16,161 nucleotides of DNA from Caryophanales bacterium UBA3260 (lineage in GTDB: Bacteria > Bacillota_I > Bacilli_A > RF39 > UBA660), in NCBI GenBank assembly GCA_002362595.1, contig DEUO01000035.1, positions 1-16,161 on the forward strand, written 5' to 3'. The notes beneath the pieces were generated by a model that was given only the letters and a program-made list of their open reading frames with translations, made no database searches and was not told the origin of the DNA. Each line of letters starts with the position of its first letter. The stretch's first letter is position 1. Made by a program: the position numbers and the translations under genes. This document shows, one piece after another, positions 1 through 6,084 of this stretch.

Positions 1-853
1 TATTAAGATATTTTCTATTACTACTTAAAATATTTCTATATTTCTTATGTGATTCTAACCCATACTTTTTAATATAATATATTTCCTGTCTTATACTTTT
101 TCTATAATTAGAACATACCTGTACTTTATTATTAACAACTATACCAGTTACTTTTTGACAAGAAGAGTTTTTAATTACATGAATTTTATCTTTATTTAAT
201 TCTAATCCTTTTATACTTAACATTTTCCTTACTTTATTTATTACTTCCTTACAATCAAAATCTCCTGAAAAAGTCATATCATCAGAATATCTAGTATATG
301 AAATATTCTTTAAACTACACCAACTACCTATCTCCTCATCAAAACTTCTCATCACTAAGTTAGAAATAAAAGCAGATGTAGGTGCTCCTTGTGGCAAATA
401 ATCATTATATATACATAAACTTGTTAATAACATTCCTACTGATTTAGGAAAAAATTCAATAGAAAAACATGAATTATATACATCTATAAAAGATATATTA
501 TCAAAAAAACTACTAATATCTAATTTTAAAACAATCTTCTTATTTTGATGTACAATAGCATTATCTTTTAAAGAACTCCCCCTGCGATAAGCTTTAGCAT
601 AACTAGATATCATTCTATCATTTAATATATTATTTAATATCTGTCTTTGAATATGTTTTAACAGCAAACTAGGTTCATATATAGTTCTATACTTGCCATT
701 ACTTTTCTTTATCTTATATTTTTTATAATTATTTTCAACATTATTACTAATAGAATAAAGAGTTCTTATATATTTCTTTTCATCTTTACAATCAAATAAA
801 TTAAGAGATAGTAAAAATTCATTACATTCTTTTAAACCAATGTATTTCCACAT
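1..853 (-). CDS. Retron reverse transcriptase (C-terminus cut by window edge)
   Basis: Reverse transcriptase that would copy part of its own non-coding RNA (858-1045 region) into msDNA; retrons act in anti-phage defence. The 284 codons visible read without a stop to the left edge, and retron RTs are usually about 300-330 aa, so only the end of the thumb is missing. Seen motifs: SNGKYRTIYEP (51-61), catalytic Asp112 in KLDISSFFDNI, LPQGAPTSAFISNL (153-166), catalytic YSDD at 189-192 within YTRYSDDMTFSG, and VTG at 235-237 in QKVTGIVVN. The QGAPTSA block and the VTG triplet separate retron RTs from group II intron, DGR and Abi RTs. The start is the ATG at 853-851, with a strong AAGGAGGT site 7 bases upstream. 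That site lies only 3 bases past the end of the a2 repeat of the RNA. No effector domain is seen at the N-terminus; a C-terminal fusion cannot be excluded. Confidence 0.95.
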   Translation of the reverse strand, partial: MWKYIGLKECNEFLLSLNLFDCKDEKKYIRTLYSISNNVENNYKKYKIKKSNGKYRTIYEPSLLLKHIQRQILNNILNDRMISSYAKAYRRGSSLKDNAIVHQNKKIVLKLDISSFFDNISFIDVYNSCFSIEFFPKSVGMLLTSLCIYNDYLPQGAPTSAFISNLVMRSFDEEIGSWCSLKNISYTRYSDDMTFSGDFDCKEVINKVRKMLSIKGLELNKDKIHVIKNSSCQKVTGIVVNNKVQVCSNYRKSIRQEIYYIKKYGLESHKKYRNILSSNRKYLN

Positions 854-871
854 TTTTACTACCTCCTTATA

Positions 872-1045
872 TATGCAGTACTAATGATATAGTAATATGG
901 AGATGGACTTAAAGCGAAGCATCGCGTAGCGCCTACACAAGGTGTAGATAAGTCCCTTGGAATATTACTATTCAATCTCTTAAATAAATATCGTCCCTTA
1001 ACGACTCGTTAAAGTAGGAAAAAAAATTCCAATCACTACTGCATA
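872..1045 (-). ncRNA. Retron msr-msd non-coding RNA (predicted by structure)
   Basis: Non-coding stretch directly upstream of the retron RT with the full msr-msd layout, read on the minus strand. The a1 repeat TATGCAGTA (1045-1037) pairs with the complementary a2 repeat at 872-880, and the pairing resumes after a small bulge (GTGAT at 1036-1032 with 884-888). msr hairpin 1 is GGAA/TTCC around a T6 loop (1030-1017). msr hairpin 2 is TTAACG/CGTTAA with a 3-base loop (1012-998). The msd is a long stem: 10 perfect pairs (971-962 with 898-889), a 6x6 internal loop, then 7 pairs (955-949 with 911-905). Its tip branches into a CTACAC/GTGTAG hairpin (947-933) and a GC-rich GCGA/TCGC hairpin (925-914). 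The branching G should lie just after a1 (G1036 or G1034), but it cannot be fixed from one sequence. Ends are set from the a1/a2 repeats. Confidence 0.88.
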
Positions 1046-1049
1046 AAAT

Positions 1050-1058
1050 ATTATAACA
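1050..1058 (-). promoter_or_regulatory. Extended -10 promoter of the retron RNA
   Basis: TGTTATAAT on the minus strand is a perfect extended -10 element. No good -35 is seen, as is usual for this class. Transcription would begin about 6-7 bases downstream, which is the first base of the a1 repeat, as expected for a retron RNA. The element lies only 10 bases after the stop of the upstream 218-aa gene, so read-through from that operon is also possible. Confidence 0.75.
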
Positions 1059-1067
1059 TAATTTATT

Positions 1068-1724
1068 TTAAATTCTATTATTTCTTGTTAATAAAGAATT
1101 TTCTTGTATAGGAATTAATCTTGTCTTTATTGTATTAATAAAAGCACATTTATGTTCTATTATAAATTTCTCTGTATTTGTTAATAACTCATACTTTATA
1201 TACAATTCAGGAATAAATTCATATCTATCACTTTCAAAATTACCATAAGAAGTATTACTTTCTGTATAACTACCTTTAAGCATACTATACAAAAGATTCC
1301 ATCTATCACATGATCCAACATCTATTTCTTTCTTATCTGGTTCTATATCTTTATATATTGCTTCTTCATGCATATCTATATCTGTAAAAGTAATATTATT
1401 CTTTTCAAATATATCCTTTAATATTATCTTTCCATAATATTGATTTAATGCTACTTCAATACATTTATCAATATCTGTCTTTTTATTTAAAACAACTAAT
1501 CTAACAATTTCTTTATTCTTATAAAAAACAATCGCATTATGTTTATTACTTATTTTAATATCAGGATTATCTACTTCTATTAAGCAATTACAATTTCTAA
1601 TTATTTTATATTCATCAAAAGGTATATTATCAAGAGAAAATCCATCAACAAAAGCTCCATTAAAACACTCATATTGATTTTCATATTGTTCAGTCCATAA
1701 ATCAACTGTTTTTATTTCTTTCAT
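1068..1724 (-). CDS. Hypothetical protein, 218 aa, last gene of the operon
   Basis: Not recognised. Acidic, soluble-looking protein with no signal peptide or membrane segment. It has six cysteines, two of them in RNCNCLIEV (about 43-51), and an alternating beta/alpha look. The start ATG lies 3 bases after the TAG stop of the upstream methyltransferase gene, and its ribosome site (AAAAGGAGT) overlaps that stop, so it is probably translated with the operon. It ends 10 bases before the -10 box of the retron RNA, and no terminator fits between them. Because it is next to the retron it could be a retron accessory gene, but the tight coupling to the methyltransferase favours membership of the upstream operon. 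Function unknown. Confidence 0.8.
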   Translation of the reverse strand: MKEIKTVDLWTEQYENQYECFNGAFVDGFSLDNIPFDEYKIIRNCNCLIEVDNPDIKISNKHNAIVFYKNKEIVRLVVLNKKTDIDKCIEVALNQYYGKIILKDIFEKNNITFTDIDMHEEAIYKDIEPDKKEIDVGSCDRWNLLYSMLKGSYTESNTSYGNFESDRYEFIPELYIKYELLTNTEKFIIEHKCAFINTIKTRLIPIQENSLLTRNNRI

Positions 1725-1727
1725 AAA

Positions 1728-2366
1728 CTACTCCTTTTCTACCTTTACCTGATATAAAACTTTCGGTTTTCTATACTCTTCTTCATCTCTAATCATTTGT
1801 ACTTCTTTTACATCTATCTTTCCTATTATACTAAAATATCTATTTACATCTTCTAAATCATAAAATCTCTTAGTATAATCACCTTCAAAGTAATAATTAT
1901 TTTCTAATTTTTCTCCTTTTCCTGCTCCAAAATTAAAATCATTAACAGATGCAACTCTTGCCAATAATATACCGCCATCTTTTAATATTCTCTTTATTTC
2001 ACTCATTATATGTATTGTAGTTTCATTGTCAAAATAATGTAATGATAAATCTGCAATAATTAAGGAATAAGAATTATCACGCATATTAAAATCTTTCATC
2101 ATATCTAAATACAACGTTTTACTATTATTAATATTTTTCTCTATACTTTTTAAAGCTTCTAAAGAAAAATCACATGATAAAACTTTATATCCTCTTTCTA
2201 TTAAATATAGAGTATCTGCTCCTATTCCACATCCTAAATCTAGTATTTCATTAGATTTATTCTTTTCTAAAATATCTTTATATTCATCCAACCATAAGTC
2301 ATAAACAGGAATACTACTACGTCTTTTAGACCAATTGTCCCACATTTTTACATATCCATCATTCAT
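1728..2366 (-). CDS. Class I SAM-dependent methyltransferase
   Basis: Transfers a methyl group from S-adenosylmethionine to an unknown, probably small, substrate in the cytoplasm. The 212-aa protein carries the Rossmann-type SAM site: motif I ILDLGCGIGAD (41-51) and the acidic residue of the next strand in VLSCDFS (Asp66). Later strands of the fold are LIIADLSLHYF and the ILKDGGILLARV segment that precedes strand 5. The size and motif pattern fit the Methyltransf_11/25 group, which includes TehB-like enzymes. The start at 2366 is preceded by a weak AGGT site; Met8 (MWDNW) is an alternative start. It lies 12 bases after the hydrolase gene and 3 bases before the 218-aa gene. Substrate not deducible. 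Confidence 0.9.
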   Translation of the reverse strand: MNDGYVKMWDNWSKRRSSIPVYDLWLDEYKDILEKNKSNEILDLGCGIGADTLYLIERGYKVLSCDFSLEALKSIEKNINNSKTLYLDMMKDFNMRDNSYSLIIADLSLHYFDNETTIHIMSEIKRILKDGGILLARVASVNDFNFGAGKGEKLENNYYFEGDYTKRFYDLEDVNRYFSIIGKIDVKEVQMIRDEEEYRKPKVLYQVKVEKE

Positions 2367-2378
2367 ATCATCATCTAC

Positions 2379-2933
2379 CTATAGATATTTTAACAACTCA
2401 TTAAACTCTGTATATCCACTTTCACTATTTATATGTCCACCATTACTAATTACTATTTGTTTATCAGTTAATGAATCAGCAAATTCTTTTTCTACATCAT
2501 ACTTAACATATGGATCATTATCAGAATAAAAACAAATTATATCATCACAATATTTCTTTGTATCTTCTAAATTATTAAAATACATACTTCTATTAACAGT
2601 ATCATATTCTTCATCTATACCAAGATAATTATTAAATCCACAAACAAATATTAATCTTTTAACTTTAATATTATTTTCTACTAAAAATTTACATATAAAT
2701 ACAGGAGCAATTGAATGAGCAATTATAACTGTATTATCATTTATAATACCTGCATCAACATAGGTTTTTAGCAAACAATTCCAATTATCATAATTTTGAT
2801 ATTTTACTCCCGATGGCATATCAGGAGTATACACATCTAATTCTTTACTTTCTATTTCATTTCTTAGCCATGGTATCCAATTTGAAAAAGGACTTCCAAA
2901 ACTTCCATGAAGTAATAAATAATTATTTTTCAT
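2379..2933 (-). CDS. RBBP9/YdeN-type alpha/beta hydrolase
   Basis: Small serine hydrolase of 184 aa with the alpha/beta hydrolase fold. The oxyanion-side motif LLLHGSFGSP lies at 6-15. The nucleophile is Ser74 in IIAHSIAP, the acid is Asp138 in FYSDNDPYV (a signature of the RBBP9/YdeN group), and the base is His167 in SNGGHINS, so the triad is complete. I place the start at the ATG at 2933 rather than the ATG 15 bases upstream: GGAGG lies 8 bases before the 2933 ATG, whereas the upstream ATG overlaps that site and the end of the SDR gene. With this start there is a 1-base gap to the SDR stop. Likely acts on an ester, thioester or amide made in the pathway; substrate unknown. Confidence 0.88.
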   Translation of the reverse strand: MKNNYLLLHGSFGSPFSNWIPWLRNEIESKELDVYTPDMPSGVKYQNYDNWNCLLKTYVDAGIINDNTVIIAHSIAPVFICKFLVENNIKVKRLIFVCGFNNYLGIDEEYDTVNRSMYFNNLEDTKKYCDDIICFYSDNDPYVKYDVEKEFADSLTDKQIVISNGGHINSESGYTEFNELLKYL

Positions 2934-2934
2934 C

Positions 2935-3669
2935 TTAATAACCTCCATCTACTTTTATAATTTCACCATTAATATATCTTGCATCATCACTAGCTAAAAA
3001 ATATATTACTTTAGCTATTTCTTCTGCCTCAGCAAATCTTCCTATATATATTTTACTTGTTTCTTCATCTATCAATTCTTTAGGTAAATCTTTATTCATC
3101 TCTGTATTAACCCATCCAGGTGCTATTGCATTTACATTAATATATGGTGCATATTGTAAGGCTAAGTTATGTGTCAAACTTATTACTCCAGCTTTAGAAG
3201 CATCATAATCTATAGATGTTGGAAAGAAACAATTAATTCCATTAGTACTAGATATATTAACTATCTTACCACTTTTATTTTTTAACATTTCTTCGCCAAC
3301 TCTTTTAGCAACTATATACTGTCCAACTAAATTAGTACTAAGTGTATTCTTCCAATCATCAATAGTTCTATCTTCAAATTCTTTATCTATTGCAATCCCT
3401 GCATTATTAACGAGTACATCAATTCTTCCAAATTCTTTTATTATTTCTTTGACTAATTTATCTACTTCTACTTCTTCTCTTACATCAGCTTTTATAGCTA
3501 AAGCTTTAACTCCATATTCTTTTTCCACTAATTCTTTTAATTCAAATGCTCTATTTTCTTCTTCGATATAGTCAATTACTACATTAAATCCTTTACTAGC
3601 AAATTCTATTATCGTTGCTTTACCTATTCCTCTTTGACTACCTGTAACTAATACTACTTTATTTGTCAT
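2935..3669 (-). CDS. SDR family oxidoreductase, FabG-like
   Basis: NAD(P)-dependent short-chain dehydrogenase/reductase of 244 aa, the usual length for classical SDRs. It has the cofactor glycine motif VTGSQRGIG (8-16), the NNAG motif (88-91), Asn113, Ser140/141 in NISSTN, and the catalytic pair Tyr155/Lys159 in IDYDASKAG. The C-terminal NGEIIKVDGGY is typical of FabG-type enzymes. It would reduce a ketone or oxidise an alcohol. Because it sits in a tailoring-type operon rather than with fatty-acid genes, a dedicated substrate is more likely than 3-oxoacyl-ACP. Its ATG overlaps the TGA of the NTF2-like gene (ATGA), and GGGAG lies upstream within that gene, so the two are translationally coupled. 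Confidence 0.93.
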   Translation of the reverse strand: MTNKVVLVTGSQRGIGKATIIEFASKGFNVVIDYIEEENRAFELKELVEKEYGVKALAIKADVREEVEVDKLVKEIIKEFGRIDVLVNNAGIAIDKEFEDRTIDDWKNTLSTNLVGQYIVAKRVGEEMLKNKSGKIVNISSTNGINCFFPTSIDYDASKAGVISLTHNLALQYAPYINVNAIAPGWVNTEMNKDLPKELIDEETSKIYIGRFAEAEEIAKVIYFLASDDARYINGEIIKVDGGY

Positions 3670-4010
3670 CTACTCATCTCCCAACTTTTAAAATAAATAC
3701 ATTCATTATTATCATTAAACTTTATCTCATAAATACCATCATAATAATTATCATTTTGTCTTAAAATCCAATTAACAATTACAACATAACCATCTATGGC
3801 CAATATTTTAAAATCAATATATTCAATATTCTCATTCTTAATATGTTGCCATTCATTATCTATTTCTTCTATCGTTATATATGGTTTCATAAATGGTGTT
3901 TCTTGGTAATAAGTTGTTTTATTAAATAACAAAACAGCATTATTTATATCTTTATTAAACCAATAATCTTTTAATTTATTTAACCACTCTTCTACAAATT
4001 CTCTACTCAC
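3666..4010 (-). CDS. NTF2/SnoaL-like small protein
   Basis: A 114-aa protein resembling the NTF2-like (cone-shaped alpha+beta barrel) superfamily. It has N-terminal helices with W10 and YW at 16-17, a YYQETPFMKP loop (34-43), a helix ending in DNEWQHIK, then strands IDFKILAIDGYVVIVNWIL, YYDGIYEIKFND and IYFKSWEMS. Family members are isomerases, cyclases, dehydratases or non-catalytic binding proteins, so the reaction cannot be named. The frame is open upstream to an ATG at 4082, but I choose GTG at 4010. It overlaps the upstream SDR stop (GTGA) and has GGAGG 6 bases before it, and the extra 24 residues would lie inside the SDR gene. It overlaps the next SDR by 4 bases (ATGA). Confidence 0.8.
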   Translation of the reverse strand: MSREFVEEWLNKLKDYWFNKDINNAVLLFNKTTYYQETPFMKPYITIEEIDNEWQHIKNENIEYIDFKILAIDGYVVIVNWILRQNDNYYDGIYEIKFNDNNECIYFKSWEMSR

Positions 4011-4732
4011 AATCTTCCTCCATTTAACCAAATATTTTCTCCAGTAATAAAAGAAGCATCTGAAGATAATAAAAATAAACATAATTTAGCTGTATCCTCA
4101 GGTGTAGCAAATCTTCCTAAAGGAGTTTCTTTTAACTTTTCATCTATTTCTTCTTGTTTCCATCCTTTTAATGATAAAGGTGTTGGAGTAAACGCTGGAC
4201 ATATAGAGTTAGCTCTTATCTTTTTATCAGCAAATTCTAACGCTGTTGCTTTAGTAAAATTAATAATACCAGCTGCTGCAGCACAATAAGCAGGTGACTC
4301 AGTACAAGGTACAACCCCTAAATGAGAAGATATATTTACTATTGCTCCTCCTTCATTCATTATCGGATAAGCTATCTTAGTACATATCACTTTTCCTAAT
4401 AAATTAATATCTAATACTTTTTTAAACTCATTAATATCAAAATCTTTAATAAAATTATCTATAAAAGTCCCAGCATTATTAACAAGATAATCTATTTTAT
4501 TAAACTTTTCTTTAATTACTTCAAACATATTAATAACATCAACTTCATTACTTACATCACATTTTATAACTAATAAATTAGGATTATTCATTTCTATCTC
4601 TAATTCTTTAGCTAACTTATCATTATCATGATAACATGTTATAACTTTACAATTATTTAAAAGTAATTCTTTTACTATTTCCTTACCAATACCACTAGTT
4701 CCTCCAGTTACTACGGCTATCTTATTATTCAT
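4007..4732 (-). CDS. SDR family protein lacking the catalytic lysine
   Basis: SDR-fold protein of 241 aa. The cofactor site is intact: VTGGTSGIG (8-16), NNAG (85-88), DINLLG with Asn110, and NISSHLG with Ser135/136. The active-site Tyr149 is present, but the YxxxK motif reads AYCAAAAG. The lysine expected at 153 is alanine (codon GCA at 4276-4274) and the usual Ser before it is also alanine. Changing Lys to this codon needs at least two substitutions, so a single base-call error does not explain it. The protein may bind nucleotide without normal reductase activity, use another residue, or serve as a partner of the intact SDR two genes on. GAGGG precedes the ATG. The TGA overlaps the GTG of the NTF2-like gene. 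Confidence 0.9.
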   Translation of the reverse strand: MNNKIAVVTGGTSGIGKEIVKELLLNNCKVITCYHDNDKLAKELEIEMNNPNLLVIKCDVSNEVDVINMFEVIKEKFNKIDYLVNNAGTFIDNFIKDFDINEFKKVLDINLLGKVICTKIAYPIMNEGGAIVNISSHLGVVPCTESPAYCAAAAGIINFTKATALEFADKKIRANSICPAFTPTPLSLKGWKQEEIDEKLKETPLGRFATPEDTAKLCLFLLSSDASFITGENIWLNGGRL

Positions 4733-4748
4733 CCTAATCCCTCACTAA

Positions 4749-5351
4749 TTAAATAAAACTATTTATTTTATCTATTATTTCTTGCTTATTTTCTAAAGTA
4801 TAATATCCTTCTATCTTTCCTACTAAATTACTATCTTTAAATACAAGTAAAGAAGGCATTTGACTCAAACTATACTCTTCCATTAACTCTTCATTATAAG
4901 GAGCTTTATAAAATAAAGTATCACTATTTAAATTACTTGTTAATTCCTTTATAGGTATTGATTTAAGTAAACATTCAATTTTATCTTCATCATAAAGCTC
5001 TATTAATACTATTCCTTCTTTTGCTATTTTACTTTTTACATCTTTAGATTCACACATAAAGAACTCTGATAAAGGAGCAGCTCCATATCTATCAACAAAT
5101 AAATCTTTAGTTGTTCTAGGATCATCGTCTATTTCTTTTTTTATTTCATCATATTCTTTTTGTTCTTTAGCTACTCTTATTGCTCCAATTGGACACTCCA
5201 TTTCACAAGCACCACAACTAACGCATTTATCATTATCAATTACTAAAGTATCCTTCTCTTCATCAAAAGATAAAGCACCTGTAGGACATACTGCTACGCC
5301 ACCACATTCCTTTGCATTATCACATATTTTAAAATTAACTAATACTGCCAT
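4749..5351 (-). CDS. Ferredoxin fused to a thioredoxin-fold domain
   Basis: Two-part protein of 200 aa. Residues 1-60 form a 2[4Fe-4S]-type ferredoxin. The second motif is complete (CVSCGACEMECP, Cys43/46/49/53). The first is unusual: Cys10, Cys16 and Cys22-Pro are spaced C-x5-C-x5-CP, one cysteine short of the classical CxxCxxCxxxCP. Residues about 110-200 look like a thioredoxin fold ending in QMPSLLVFKDSNLVGKIEG, with the cis-Pro loop and the strand pair that follows. There is no CXXC redox pair, so it is more likely a docking or structural domain than a disulfide reductase. It probably passes electrons to an operon partner, perhaps an SDR or a cysteine-desulfurase-dependent step. The ribosome site GAGGAG overlaps the stop of the preceding methyltransferase pseudogene. 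Confidence 0.85.
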   Translation of the reverse strand: MAVLVNFKICDNAKECGGVAVCPTGALSFDEEKDTLVIDNDKCVSCGACEMECPIGAIRVAKEQKEYDEIKKEIDDDPRTTKDLFVDRYGAAPLSEFFMCESKDVKSKIAKEGIVLIELYDEDKIECLLKSIPIKELTSNLNSDTLFYKAPYNEELMEEYSLSQMPSLLVFKDSNLVGKIEGYYTLENKQEIIDKINSFI

Positions 5352-5353
5352 AT

Positions 5354-6073
5354 CTATTCTCCTCTTTTAAATACATTATACCTAATCTTTTCTACAACAT
5401 GTAAATCCTTTAACATTCCTGCTTTAGTTAAAATGTCATCTATTTGTTCAATCATTTTTTTCTTCTCATCATCATCTTTTGGTATTTTTATATCTGACCA
5501 CCAATTAAGCATTTCTTCTTCTAATTCTTCTAATGAACTAAAATAATCGTCGTTACATGTTAAACCTGTTTTTACAAGTGAATATCCATTATTCTCCATA
5601 AACTTATTAATTAAATTATTAGATTGAGCTATTCTATCAGAATGATTCTCACTAGGATCAAATACTTTAAATAATTGATTAGTAACAGCATCCTCAGTTG
5701 GTTCTACAAATACTATAGTATTACTTACTCTTATCATCTCTTTTAAAATAGCTTCTTTTAATTCTAAATTAACACTATATACTCCATGACTTAAATCAAA
5801 TTCATGAAAACTAGTATTTAATAAAACATCAAAACTATTATCTTTAAAACTCATATTAAGCGCATCCATCAACTTTAAATCAATATTTTTATAATCACTT
5901 AAATTATCTTGTGCAATTTTTAAAAAATCTTCTGAAGTATCAATACCAACAACATTCTTCGCATATCCAGCTAATATCTTTGTATATTTACCATTAGAAA
6001 ATCCTTGCTCTAAAGCATTATCTACACGTAAATATTATTCTAATTCTTTCCACATTTCATCAAAACTTATCAT
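5354..6073 (-). pseudogene. Class I SAM methyltransferase interrupted by an in-frame stop
   Basis: A continuous methyltransferase frame of 240 codons with a good start (ATG at 6073, AAGGAG upstream, 11 bases after the cysteine desulfurase stop) but with TAA as codon 13 (6037-6035). Before it is MISFDEMWKELE; after it the same frame continues YLRVDNALEQGFSNGKYTKI, the SAM-binding motif I region, then VVGID and the rest of the fold to KRGE. A single CAA-to-TAA change would explain the stop. The only in-frame restart codons (TTG at 5872, ATG at 5869) come after the SAM site, so an internal start would give a protein without its cofactor pocket. TAA ends neighbouring genes, so readthrough by reassignment is unlikely. 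Either a recent nonsense mutation or an assembly error. The frame downstream is otherwise undamaged. Confidence 0.82.
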
Positions 6074-6084
6074 CTTATATCTCC

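Noticed and set aside
1..853. Group II intron, DGR or Abi-type reverse transcriptase
   Set aside because: The QGAPTSAFISNL block, the VTG triplet after the YSDD motif, the short length without maturase domain and the msr-msd-like RNA upstream all point to a retron; no template/variable repeats or intron ends are seen.
1017..1030. GGAA-T6-TTCC as an intrinsic terminator
   Set aside because: Stem of only 4 pairs with the T-run in the loop rather than after the stem; it fits better as an msr hairpin.
2335..2529. Plus-strand open frame of 64 codons
   Set aside because: It overlaps the hydrolase and methyltransferase genes on the other strand, has no ribosome site, and its composition is that of an antisense shadow.
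3666..4082. Longer start for the NTF2-like gene, adding a hydrophobic N-terminus that looks like a signal or membrane segment
   Set aside because: The extra 24 residues lie within the upstream SDR coding region and have no ribosome site; GTG at 4010 has GGAGG and a GTGA overlap.
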